Both the position numbers and the translations under genes were made by a program. From Akanthomyces muscarius (lineage: Eukaryota > Ascomycota > Sordariomycetes > Hypocreales > Cordycipitaceae): DNA of 64,000 nt. The notes beneath the pieces are model-generated. The model saw only the letters and a list, made by a program, of their open reading frames with translations, searched no databases and was not told the DNA's origin. This document shows, piece by piece, positions 55,001-64,000 of the stretch. The stretch's first letter is position 1. Each line of letters opens with the position of its first letter. The DNA is taken from positions 1,860,001 through 1,924,000 of the forward strand of contig NC_079244.1 in the NCBI RefSeq assembly GCF_028009165.1. The letters run 5' to 3'.

Positions 55001-56679
55001 AGACAGGCAAAAAACAAAAGGACACCGCGCTGGAAGAAGCTAGATGTGCTTTCAGGCAGATTGTAGAAGACGGAGCCGACAATAAGAGCAGTGATGAAGT
55101 TTCCAATAATGGCACCTATCACCAAACCAGGGTCCCGGGACAAGCGCAGCCAGCCGCGCCACAGGCAAAGCTGAACCTGCTGCAGATAGGAGAGCGTAAA
55201 AGGCGAGCCCTCGCGCTGACTCTTTGCCTGCTGGGCCCGCTTCGAGGCCCGGAATGCCTCGGCGTCCGGGCCATCGATCGGATGGTCGACCTTGTACTGC
55301 TCAATCTCAGCCTGAAGCGCCTTATGCTCACGGCTCGCCTTCCACGCCGCCGCAAAGTCGTCTGGCGTGCGCGGCACCCTCGACTCCCAGCCCGGCCGCG
55401 CGCGGCGCTCAATCGGCGACGTCATGGACGTGAGGAAGTCCGGCGTCGTCTGGCGCGCGGGGCACTCGTACCCGAGGCTCACAAAGTACTGCTTGGCCTC
55501 GGCCGCGGAGCCAAAGTAGATCTGCCGGCCCTCGTAGATGACGAGCGTCTTGTCGAAGAGCGCGTACGCCGCCTGGGGCGCCTGGTAGATGGACACGCAG
55601 GCCGTCGTGCGGAAGAGCTCCGTCTGCAGGCGCAGCGTGCGGCAAAATTCAATCGCGTTGGCCGAGTCGAGCCCGCGCGTCGAGTTGTCCCATGCCTGCA
55701 GCGGCGCGCCCGAGAGCGCCGCCTCGGCAATCGTGACGCGCTTGCGCTCGCCGCCCGACACGCCGCGCACGTACTCGTTGCCGACGCGGGTGTCGACCGT
55801 GTGCGCGATGCCGAACATGGCCATGACGACGTCGCGGAGGTGGTTGGCGAAGCGCGCGCGGTCGTCCACACCGGGCGGGAGATTGCGCGGCTGGCGCGCG
55901 CGCGCCGCGAAGCCGAGCGTGTCGCCGACGGTGAGCTGCGGGAAGTGCACGTCCACCTCGGCCGTGTAGATGGCCTCGCCGCGGTGGCGCGTGTGCATCT
56001 CCCGGGCGTCCATGCCGCGGTAGTTGAAGTACGAGCCGTCGTCGGCGTAGATGCCGTTCATCTCGCCCGAGACCGTCTTGAGGAACGTGGAGCAGCCGGC
56101 GCCGGGCGGGCCCAGGACGAGCAGCATCTCGCCCGGGTGCACGTGGCCGTCAAAGTCGCGCAGGATCTCAATCTTGGACTGCCGCCGCCCGGGCAGGAAT
56201 CTCGTCACGAGACCGGCCAGGCTGAGCCAGGTGTTGAGCACTGTCTTCTGGTAGTCGGTCGCGGAGCCGTAGCCGTGGATGTTGAGGTGCTGAAAGGCGA
56301 CGCCCGCAGCGCGGAAGCCGGCGCGGTCATCGTCTTGGCCGGCGCGGTTCATCTGAACCATGGACTTGGCCCATTCGCGGGCGTTGAAGTTGGGGCTTGA
56401 CGGGTTGAGCGGCGATTCCTTGTCGGCGTGGAAAGGGTTCTCGTAGTGGCCATCGCGGGAGAAAGTGCTCGCCAAGGCCTGGACGGCGGAGGCGCGGCGG
56501 CTCATCTCCACAGTCTCGGTATCTTCTTCCATGTGGAGGGTATCGGCTGGTGAGTGCAGGCGAGTGTCAAACATGTCGTCGGCAACGTCGCCGTGGTGGG
56601 CGAGATTCGGGCTGGTAAAGGGCACGCCGTCGCCGGCGGGCGTGCCATCGGCATTGGCCTTGAGACCGTAGCCAGACAT
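52097..56679 (-). CDS. Full-size PDR-type ABC-G transporter
   Basis: Two exons on the minus strand, 56679-54973 and 54910-52097, encode 1506 residues in the order NBD1-TMD1-NBD2-TMD2. NBD1 has the family's degenerate Walker A ([11 protein letters not shown], Cys for Lys), a good signature ([17 protein letters not shown]) and a degenerate Walker B ([12 protein letters not shown]). NBD2 has a normal Walker A ([12 protein letters not shown]), a degenerate signature (LNVEQRKRL) and a normal Walker B ([14 protein letters not shown]). The canonical ATP site therefore combines the NBD2 Walker motifs with the NBD1 signature, as in Pdr5/Cdr1. Large extracellular loops with cysteines precede the last helices of each half ([28 protein letters not shown]). 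It exports drugs or metabolites across the plasma membrane. The intron joins SALE to ILTLYAQRP and restores TMD1. A basic tail ends KKSSEKS. Confidence 0.93.
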
Positions 56680-58605
56680 TCTGATAATGTCGGCAGCCTA
56701 ATGACTCTAGCAATAAATTACGTCGTGACAAGAAAGAAATTTTGTTCGGCTTGTTTTGTTGGTGTTGGCTTCGCCGGCGCGCGTGTAAGCCGGCTCGTGT
56801 AAGTGGGAGTGTGCCGCCTACCAAAAGGCAATGTAACACTTTTGGTAGCCTTGGCAAAAGAAAAAGAAAACGAGCGAAAACCAAAAGTCGCAATAGTAAG
56901 AACTGAAAATTTCGAGAAGCATATACAGTGCCCATGATATACTACGCAGCCCAAATTCACTGCTCCGTCTCAGGGTTCGGTTATCTGTGCGTCCCGCGCA
57001 ACCCACGCCGCGGCAGAAACGGATGTCCACACCTTGCGGCCAGTGGAGTTTGTTGAACCTACGTTCTAATTCCCTGTCAACCTGTGCAACGAATCTCCAC
57101 TAGAACTACCTCGGCGGACAGCCCGGGCGTCCACTCTGTGCCTGTCTTGTTACACTTGGGTGAGACTCTGCGCCAATCTGGCGGACAACATTCATGCGGA
57201 CTTTTGTTGCCGAATTCGAAAATTGGTCCTCGAGAAAATGCAAAGAAGATGCCCCCTGCCGCTGGTGTATTTCGAAACATGAATGCAAGCCGATGGAGCC
57301 GTTGCAAGACCCTAGCGGCCACTTGCAGCCCCGGGCGTGTTCGTTTTTAGTGCATAGATGCGCTCGCAGCCTAGATCGACTGTATGGCTTGAATCAATAG
57401 GATTATCTTCTGTTTACTCTTGTGTAATGGCATGCTAAGATACGCCTCACCTGCTATGAGAGACGCATTCTACATCGCGTGCATGTGCCTTACAGCATTG
57501 ATCGAGGGAACTACTCAGAAGCTAGTGCAATCATCAAATCTCCGCAATCGTAACGAGTTCGATACATTGGTTCAGAATGGGGAAGGGGGGTGTGCTATAG
57601 ACCCTTGGCCCTGATCGTAAGAAGACGCACCACTGGCGTGCATCTGCCAGGCTACGCAGATGGATGATGCCCTAGTCATCATTCGGTAAATCAAGAAGCT
57701 TCGACGCTGGGCAAGATGAAAACAGGGTAAAAATCACAAGCCAAACCTCGATAGTTCTGACATGAAGCTTCAAAATTCGCACCTCTGCTTCACTTGTCCG
57801 CGTATACAGCCAACAAACTCCACAGTAACACAAAGTTTAAATCACGCTGGCAAAACATTCGTCTGTAAAATAGAGCCAAAGAGGGAGAGAGAAGCTATGA
57901 TATGAGAAAGCCCCATTTCGAGTATTCAGGAAGCTTAAAAAATCATTACGGCGGCGGTCCCGTCGTCCGCGTAACCCGCGCCTTCTCCACAGTCGCACCG
58001 TTGCGCACCAGATGCACGGAGTATCGTTACGCATTTTGGCGGAAAATGCCCAAAGAACAGATTACCAATTTAACGAAGAAATGACATCTCCTGTAATTAG
58101 TAATGCGGTCTACACGCCTCTTTTCTTCCGACTCTCTGGCCTTGTTGGATGTCACCTCCGCTCCGCCATCTCCAGCCTGCAGTGCAATTAGAGAGGGAAG
58201 ACAAGACAGCCTGATGATAGCAAAGCCCCGTGCAAGGGTTGCTCTGCACTTCAAAGGGCTGTGCATATGATATCTTTTGTGGAGTACAGGTACATGTTAC
58301 TAGACGAAGACGGTCCTGTTACGAATACGATGGAAAGGCGGACTATCCTTCGCCAATGTCATGCGAACCCTGAACGAAAGGTGTCTCGCAGCCTTTTGTT
58401 TAAAAGGCAAATGTGACAACGCAGTCGTATCGGTTTGCAAACCTCCGCGGTACCATTGCATTGCACCTTTCCAAGTAGACAAAGAGATAAAGATTGCTCA
58501 GATACGACGGTAATATTCCTATGATACATGAATTGGGAACCGCTCCCTTTTCTTTTGAAATCCTGCGTGGTCTATCCTCGCTTTGGTAATGCAAGCTCCC
58601 CACCA
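56680..58605. other. Intergenic region between ABC transporter and Sam50 genes
   Basis: This holds the promoter of the ABC gene (pyrimidine-rich on the minus strand near 56830-56890) and the 3' flank of the Sam50 gene. No gene is supported. Confidence 0.4.
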
Positions 58606-60357
58606 CTACATTAGGTTGATGCCGACTCCCAGCTGCAACCCTTTAGTGCCGACCTCGCCCTTGCGTAGCACCAGAGGCAGGCTAAAGTTCAGTTCAAATC
58701 GAGCAACAGGGTGTGCATACACGAGTCCAACGCCAGCAGCTGCGCTCGGAGCCCCATTCAGCAACTCCCCGACGGCATTGAGCATGCCGTCTCGGACGGC
58801 CGAAGCACTGAGACCGGACGAGGTCACGCCGGCTTCTTCACCCTTGGATTTGCTCGCATTCTGCAGAGCCACTAGGCGGCCGCCATTCGCAAACACCTGG
58901 AAGCGCAGCCCAGAGTCGGGTCCCTTGTACGGCAGAGGCAAGAGCATGTTGACGCTTCCAGCAGCAAACACATCACCACCAACAGAGTCCTTGCCGTCGT
59001 GAGGTCCCAGACCACCGAGCTGGAATCCCCTTACATCGGCAGGACCTCCAAGCTGGAAGCGATCGTTGATACGGCTTGGCTGAGCCTTGCCATTCAAGTC
59101 CAAGCCCAAGGGCAAAGGCCACAGCATGCCCATGCGGAGCCCGCCGCCAACGGAAATGCCGGACTTTTGGGAGGACCCGGGAATTGGAATGGGGATCGCG
59201 CCGCCCAGCTCGAGCTCGCTCTTGGAAAAGGCAACATCACCTCCTAGTGGCCCAACACCTGCAAGTTCGAACCGTGATCGGACCATGTAGCCATCCTGGG
59301 GTAACTGCGGATTGTCACGGCGCTCCCTGTAGAACGTATGTCTGAGGGCACTCTTGAGAGAGTCACCAGCGTCCTGTCGGACCGTAGCACTAGCGCCTTG
59401 ACCCAGACCAGTCACCTGTCGCCACAGACCAGCGTACTCTACTGTATGACTGTCTCTTTGCTTGTTGATCCATGAGAATTGAAACGAGCCACCCTTGAGC
59501 ACTTCCTCGTGTGATGCCCAAGGCTTTTCGGAAGCGGAAGCAAGAGCCTCTAGCGAGACTCGCATGTCTGGGTTGCTCAGCACCGGGGCGCCGAGGTTCG
59601 CGCTGTAGGCAGATCGCGTTCTCGTGCCGGATCGTGCATTGAGCGTCAACATCTCGGCTCCTCCGAATATGTTGCGCCACAGCAGCGATCCATAAGCAGA
59701 GCCCTCGCCATTTCCAACGTCGGTCCCGGTTTGTAGTTTGAAGCGGGGCAGCTCTTTGAGGGACAGGGAGACGTTGACATCGGTCGGGTTTGACGAAGCA
59801 TCTGTCGGATCAGATTGCTGAAGGAAGACCTCCGGTGGTTCTCGAAGTATTTCTGTCCAAGGCTCAGCACGTAATACTTGCCGATTTGATTTGCATCTTG
59901 CACAACTCACGTAGTGCGCTCAGTTTCCCACTGGCCTCCTGTAGCTTTGCTAGCACTTCTCCCACCGTAGAAGGAGCACCGGGCTGATCGGCCAACAATG
60001 GCTGCACGATTGGGTTGAGAAAGGGGCGTCGAATGTTGTTACCACCGAGGATATTGACTTCGTTGACGGTCATCGGCATGGCCGTTTGGTCGATCATCTA
60101 GGAGGTGGTCAATTTTCGCATCATTTGTCCAAATTGACCGTAACGTCTTACCAGATGCGCGACTCGGCGTTCTCTGGCTTCCTGGTCGGCGGTACGGGAT
60201 TCCGGCCGGGCCTTTGCATCTCGCAGGACATCCATGCCATCTTCGTGCAGTTTATCGAAGCCGCCGGCCGACTGTACACAATGCAATGAGTGCCTGGCCT
60301 CGACGAGTAAATAAGGGGTAAACGTACCGCCGAAAAAGATCTATTTCCCGTCGCCAT
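58606..60357 (-). CDS. SAM50: Sam50/Omp85-type mitochondrial outer-membrane assembly protein
   Basis: Four exons on the minus strand are read: 60357-60328, 60271-60152, 60097-59911 and 59852-58606, giving 527 residues. A charged N-terminal helix (DQEARERRVAHL) is followed by a single POTRA-like domain (about 51-130: MTVNEVNILGGNNIRRPFLN, then EVLAKLQEASGKLSALQILREPPEVF, here given in two parts). Next comes the bacterial surface antigen barrel (TGTDVGNGEGSAYGSLLWRN, FGGAEMLTLNARSGTRTRSA, FQLGGPADVRGFQLGGLGPH), ending in a final beta strand with an aromatic-poor terminus. The DRFQLGG...VRGF segment is the conserved L6 loop. Sam50 is the core of the SAM complex that folds beta-barrel proteins into the mitochondrial outer membrane. 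It is essential in yeast. It is transcribed divergently from the Ubc6 gene. Confidence 0.9.
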
Positions 60358-60793
60358 TGTTCTTGTTTTGCGGCTATTGGGGATGGAATTGGCGCATTTG
60401 ACAAATATTCCCCCTCAGCTTGGTCGAGAGAGCGGAATATCTCGCGAAGCTGTCCAAGCTCCGGACGCAGCATGTGGCGCACCCACACCAGTGTGGCTGG
60501 GGCCCTGACCAGCGCGCGCACACCAGCCACAAAGTCTATTTGCCACGCTGACGCCTTGCTCCGGCTCCGTTGCCTTGTTTGACTGACTGCACTATCCTTC
60601 AACATCTCTTTCGCTACCAGATTGCAGCAGGGCGCATAGCACGATCAATATCCATATTTGTTCATCTTGACATCTTGTTTCATTGCGCAGCCATTCTTTT
60701 ATCCGCCCGGAATTCATCGAATACATCTGCCTCGCCTCCTCTCGTCACGCGACTTTCCTTTTCCTCGGCGCAATCTGTATCCTCAGAGTAGCC
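60358..60793. promoter_or_regulatory. Shared promoter region between divergent Sam50 and Ubc6 genes
   Basis: The 436 bases separating the two start codons contain no other gene and no TATA box. This is a compact bidirectional arrangement for two housekeeping genes of membrane protein quality and assembly. Confidence 0.5.
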
Positions 60794-61707
60794 ATGGCTA
60801 GTAGGGCGGCTTTCAAGCGTGTATGCATTAATCTGTGCACATTACCGCTGGTAGAGTGCTAACATGCAGTTACAGTTGACTCGCGAATACAAGACGATAT
60901 CTGAGAACCCTCCTCCATACATTACCGCACACCCCTCCGAATCTAACATCCTCGAGTACGTATAGCTTTACCGAGAACTTCGCGGTCGGAAGCTAATAGA
61001 GTATTGGTTTTAGGTGGCACTATGTCATAACAGGGCCAGAAGAAACCCCGTACCACGGCGGTCAGTACTGGGGCACTTTAATATTCCCACCCAATTACCC
61101 GTTCGCTCCGCCGGCCATCCGAATGCATACGCCCTCTGGCCGGTTCCAGCCTTCGACGCGACTCTGTCTTTCGATATCCGATTTTCACCCCAAGTCTTTC
61201 AACCCTGCCTGGGAGGTATCGACCATCCTCATTGGCCTGCTCTCCTTCATGACGAGCGATGAGATGACTACTGGTTCCGTCTCGACCAACGCCGCGGAGA
61301 AGAAGTTCCATGCGTCCCGGTCAAGGTGGTGGAATTCGACGGGCGGCGGCTCGCTGACCAAGAACCCGGCCAATAAGGGTAACGTCAAGGTGGGCGACGG
61401 TGGCGCCAAGTTCCGCTCGGAATGGGCGCAGCTCGATGCCGAAAACTGGGAATGGATGAAGACTCACAAGGTTGATTCCGTTACTGGTAACCGCGCTGGT
61501 GGAGATAACGGCGCCTCGTGCGGCCCGCAGCTTGGAATTGCTGGGACTAGTGGCCATCAGGCGCAAGCCGTGGTCGATGCCGTGGTGCAGCAAAGGGACG
61601 CTGGTCGGGGTTGGATATACCGGAATAAGCTGGTCGTCGCCGGCGCTGCCATATTCATATATGTGCTCATTGCGAGACTAATGAGCGGCGAAGGAGGCCT
61701 TGCTTAG
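60794..61707 (+). CDS. UBC6: Tail-anchored ubiquitin-conjugating enzyme E2, Ubc6 type
   Basis: Three exons (60794-60820, 60876-60955, 61014-61707) encode 266 residues. MASRAAFKR joins LTREYKTISENPPPYI and then EWHYVITGPEETPYHGGQYW, the standard UBC fold opening. The active-site cysteine is Cys87 (STRLCLSISDFHP), the same residue number as in yeast Ubc6. The segment FHPKSFNPAWEVSTIL is diagnostic of the Ubc6/UBE2J class. The middle is disordered and polar. The C-terminus is a single hydrophobic helix (LVVAGAAIFIYVLIARLM) with a short luminal end, a tail anchor in the ER or nuclear envelope. The enzyme works with Doa10 in ER-associated degradation. Confidence 0.94.
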
Positions 61708-62836
61708 ATCCAGACGGGCTGTGTGATCGCTACGACTAGAGCGACAGTCGTGACGCATGCAACGGGGCATATAAACACATCATAATAGCAGAACCCTAGC
61801 GAGCCAGCGTCAACAGCGGTGTATTCTATAGATAAGGCTATCGGGACCACCTTGATGTGCTTGTTGAAACGAGTAACCAAGATGTCAAGTTACTTGGCAC
61901 CTGCTGTCGGGCACCCGAATGTACTCTATGCGAAACCACGGACTGGGTTGAGAACGCCAGCGGCGCAGGTATTAGTAGCAAAGGGCCGGTGCGTTTGCCA
62001 CGGGTTTCTTAGGGCGACCACCGGCGATTATTACAAAAACCTAGAAACCGAGAGGCATTGATCTGCAAAAAGACCAGAGGCATCTGTTTGCTCGCAACTG
62101 GGTAGGCACCCTCGTCGCAGCCCCATCGGTATTCTCCGAAGTCGCAGCGGCGGACGGTGAGAAGTGGGTGTGGACGTGGAAAGCAACAAGAAAGTGAAGC
62201 CTAACTTGACAGTAAATGTATGTGACTCTCCATCCATCAGCGACGGCACAGATACTGCAACTATTGACGCTCGCCTGTAAGGCAGAGCAGTGACAAGGAC
62301 TCACAGCTTTTAAATTAATTCATGTACTTGGTACCCCATCGAATGAGATGGAATTCAGAAGTGGCTCCCCTTGCCCAGGGCCTTCTCCGATTTGCAGGCG
62401 CACTGGCCGCCCCCACAGCCTGGGCGAGTCTGCCAAACAGGCGGCTTCAGGAGAGAGACGTTACCCCGGCCGTGCCCAGGACCGCTGTAGAACGGTCGCA
62501 AGCTGCTGGGTTGCAAGTGCTGTAAATTGGTGTAGCGGCCTGTCACGGCGCGCCCATTGTCCCAGGCGTGGAGGTCCAGGCGTGGTGGTCCAGGACAAAG
62601 GCACATCTCTCGCTCCAGCGCATGATTTAGCCCCAGCTAGCTTCTGGCAGCCCGCCAAACAGGGCCTCCTCACTGGTCATTGCCAGCCCGCCGCCGTCGC
62701 TCGCCGACCGCAGATTTCGTCCCAAATCTCGCCTGTTGCTCTCTGCAACCTCTCTCGCCTCTTGCACCGCACCACCTGCGCAACATCTCCCATAGCAGGG
62801 CCGCTCTTCTGCAGCCCACTCGCCCTTCTGCTCGCC
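61708..62836. other. Intergenic region and leader of the 3'-most gene
   Basis: No gene is supported between 61708 and 62600. From about 62600 the frame of the next gene is open upstream of its ATG, but this GC-rich stretch has no other ATG in a better context. Confidence 0.4.
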
Positions 62837-64000
62837 ATGGCTCCCGCCAACGGCTCGTCCAAGCCGCGCAAGGCTACTGCCGCTGCCGCTGCCGCTGGTG
62901 CTACTCCTGCTCCTGTGGTGCCAGTTGCGGCGACGACGAACAGCAAGCCTGCGCAGAAGAAGGCGGTGGTGCCCGCTCTTCCTCTGCCCTATGTCAAACG
63001 TCAGCAGGCTGCTGCTGCTGCCTCCGCCGCAGCGAATGCGAACAAGACGGAAACAAAGACTGATGACGCTCGGCCCAACGGGAAACAGAACAAGTCAAAG
63101 GACTCCAAGCCTCGCAAAGAGGAGAGCTCCAAAGCCGCTGCTGCGGAGCCGGCGTTAGAGGCTACAAGCAAAGCCGCCAACGGCTCAGGTAAGGCATTCA
63201 CTGCACAGGCTTTTTTGCTGAATTCACTCTGCTTTAGCTCTTCCATAATCGTCTGCATCGGGTTGAGCTTGCTCTGCTAACACCAGCTCCAGAGACCGCT
63301 GTTACGCCGTCGCAGGCCCAGGCCAAAGCACCACCAGCCCCCAGCAAGCAGCCACAGTCACCCAACACCGATTTATCCGTCAGCCGACACTCGGCGGAGG
63401 CCGCGTCGTCTGCGACCGAAGTCAAGCAAGAGGTCATCAACGCAAACGGTAACTTAAACGCGTCTGTAGGCTCCACTGAGCGACGAAGCAACAAACACAG
63501 TACGTGGCGTAGCCGTACCGCCTCGCCAACAGGCCTTTTGATGCTAACTCTGATGTGCTAGCAGCGAACGCGATGACCAACAAAGGCCCTAAGTCTCGAC
63601 CCCCTCCCGCCGTCTCGCCTACCAGATACCACATGCCTCCGCCTTTCCAGCCTGGCAATAGGATGCCGGGCATGCACGCCAACGACGATGGGTCTAGGGG
63701 TTCTCGACCGCTTGGCCCCAACGGCCACGCCCATGTGCACCACCAGGCCCATCCGAGCAACAGCAGCCTGCATTTTGGTGGCTTCCAGGAATCTCAGAGC
63801 TCTAGCCCGGCTCCTCCTCACTCTGGTGGTATCGCTCCGCCTCCGGGCATGCCATTTCCTGGTGGGCGCCAGCCATTCATGGGGCCAGGCGGTAACGGCT
63901 TCCCGCCCATGATGCCGTACGGCCCAGACATGATGCCTGCTACGACGTTTGACAACTACGGAAGACCCCCGATGGCTTATGCCCCTCCTGATTCCTACCC
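62837..64000 (+). CDS. Low-complexity Ala/Pro/Gly-rich protein, 5' part
   Basis: The gene runs off the right edge. Three exons are seen: 62837-63188, 63287-63499 and 63562 to the end. The start MAPANGSSKPRKAT is followed by Ala-rich and Lys-rich tracts (ATAAAAAAGAT, KRQQAAAAASAAANANKTET, KDSKPRKEESSKAAAAE). Splicing gives GSAPETAVTPSQAQ and then KHTANAMTNKGPKSRPPPAV. The last visible 130 residues are rich in Pro, Gly, Met and His (YHMPPPFQPGNRMPGMHAND; PPGMPFPGGRQPFMGPGGNG). Such composition is typical of RNA-binding or granule-forming proteins, but the functional domain probably lies outside the window, so no function is assigned. Confidence 0.7.

Noticed and set aside
55282..56400. 372-residue + strand frame inside the ABC transporter
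   Set aside because: Antisense shadow caused by the extreme GC bias at third codon positions of the transporter exon.

Overview
This is a 64-kb stretch of nuclear DNA from a filamentous ascomycete, most likely Sordariomycetes and plausibly Hypocreales. The evidence is short 45-75 nt introns with GTAAGT-type donors and TAG/CAG acceptors, pyrimidine-rich leaders, roughly 50-55% GC, long intergenic spaces and the protein families present (HsbA, DUF8035, DUF2293, Ayg1-like hydrolase, PDR transporter, Zn2Cys6 factor, VWA-Vint protein). I placed it by family recognition only and cannot name a species.

Left part (1-11 kb): the 3' part of a class I glutamine amidotransferase-like gene, a GPI-anchored HsbA-type surface protein, an orphan cysteine-rich exon, a five-exon M3-family peptidase homologue that keeps HExxH but lacks the other catalytic residues, an SR/arginine-rich DUF8035 protein, and a small membrane-anchored protein of unknown function.

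Accessory part (11.5-19.2 kb): a decayed CorA-like transporter fragment followed by three co-oriented genes (GMC oxidoreductase, Zn2Cys6 regulator, Ayg1-like alpha/beta hydrolase). They look like a small catabolic or metabolite-tailoring cluster without a synthase. Inverted TCGG/CCGA sites lie upstream of the regulator and the hydrolase.

Centre (19.5-45.4 kb): a DUF2293 protein with two SUMO-interaction-like tails, an LRRC40-like leucine-rich protein, a two-helix membrane protein, a coiled-coil protein, a 3-ketoacyl-CoA thiolase, a VWA-Vint (intein-like) protein, a 34-residue zinc-ribbon-like microprotein behind a strong TATA box, a GNAT acetyltransferase and a 991-residue disordered protein.

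Right part (45.4-64 kb): a 6.7-kb gene-poor region containing a cluster of GGTACC palindromes, a full-size PDR/ABC-G transporter, then the mitochondrial outer-membrane assembly protein Sam50 divergent from the tail-anchored ubiquitin-conjugating enzyme Ubc6, and the 5' part of a low-complexity proline/glycine-rich protein running off the end.

Exon boundaries were read by hand from splice consensus and reading frame. Lengths given are for these models.
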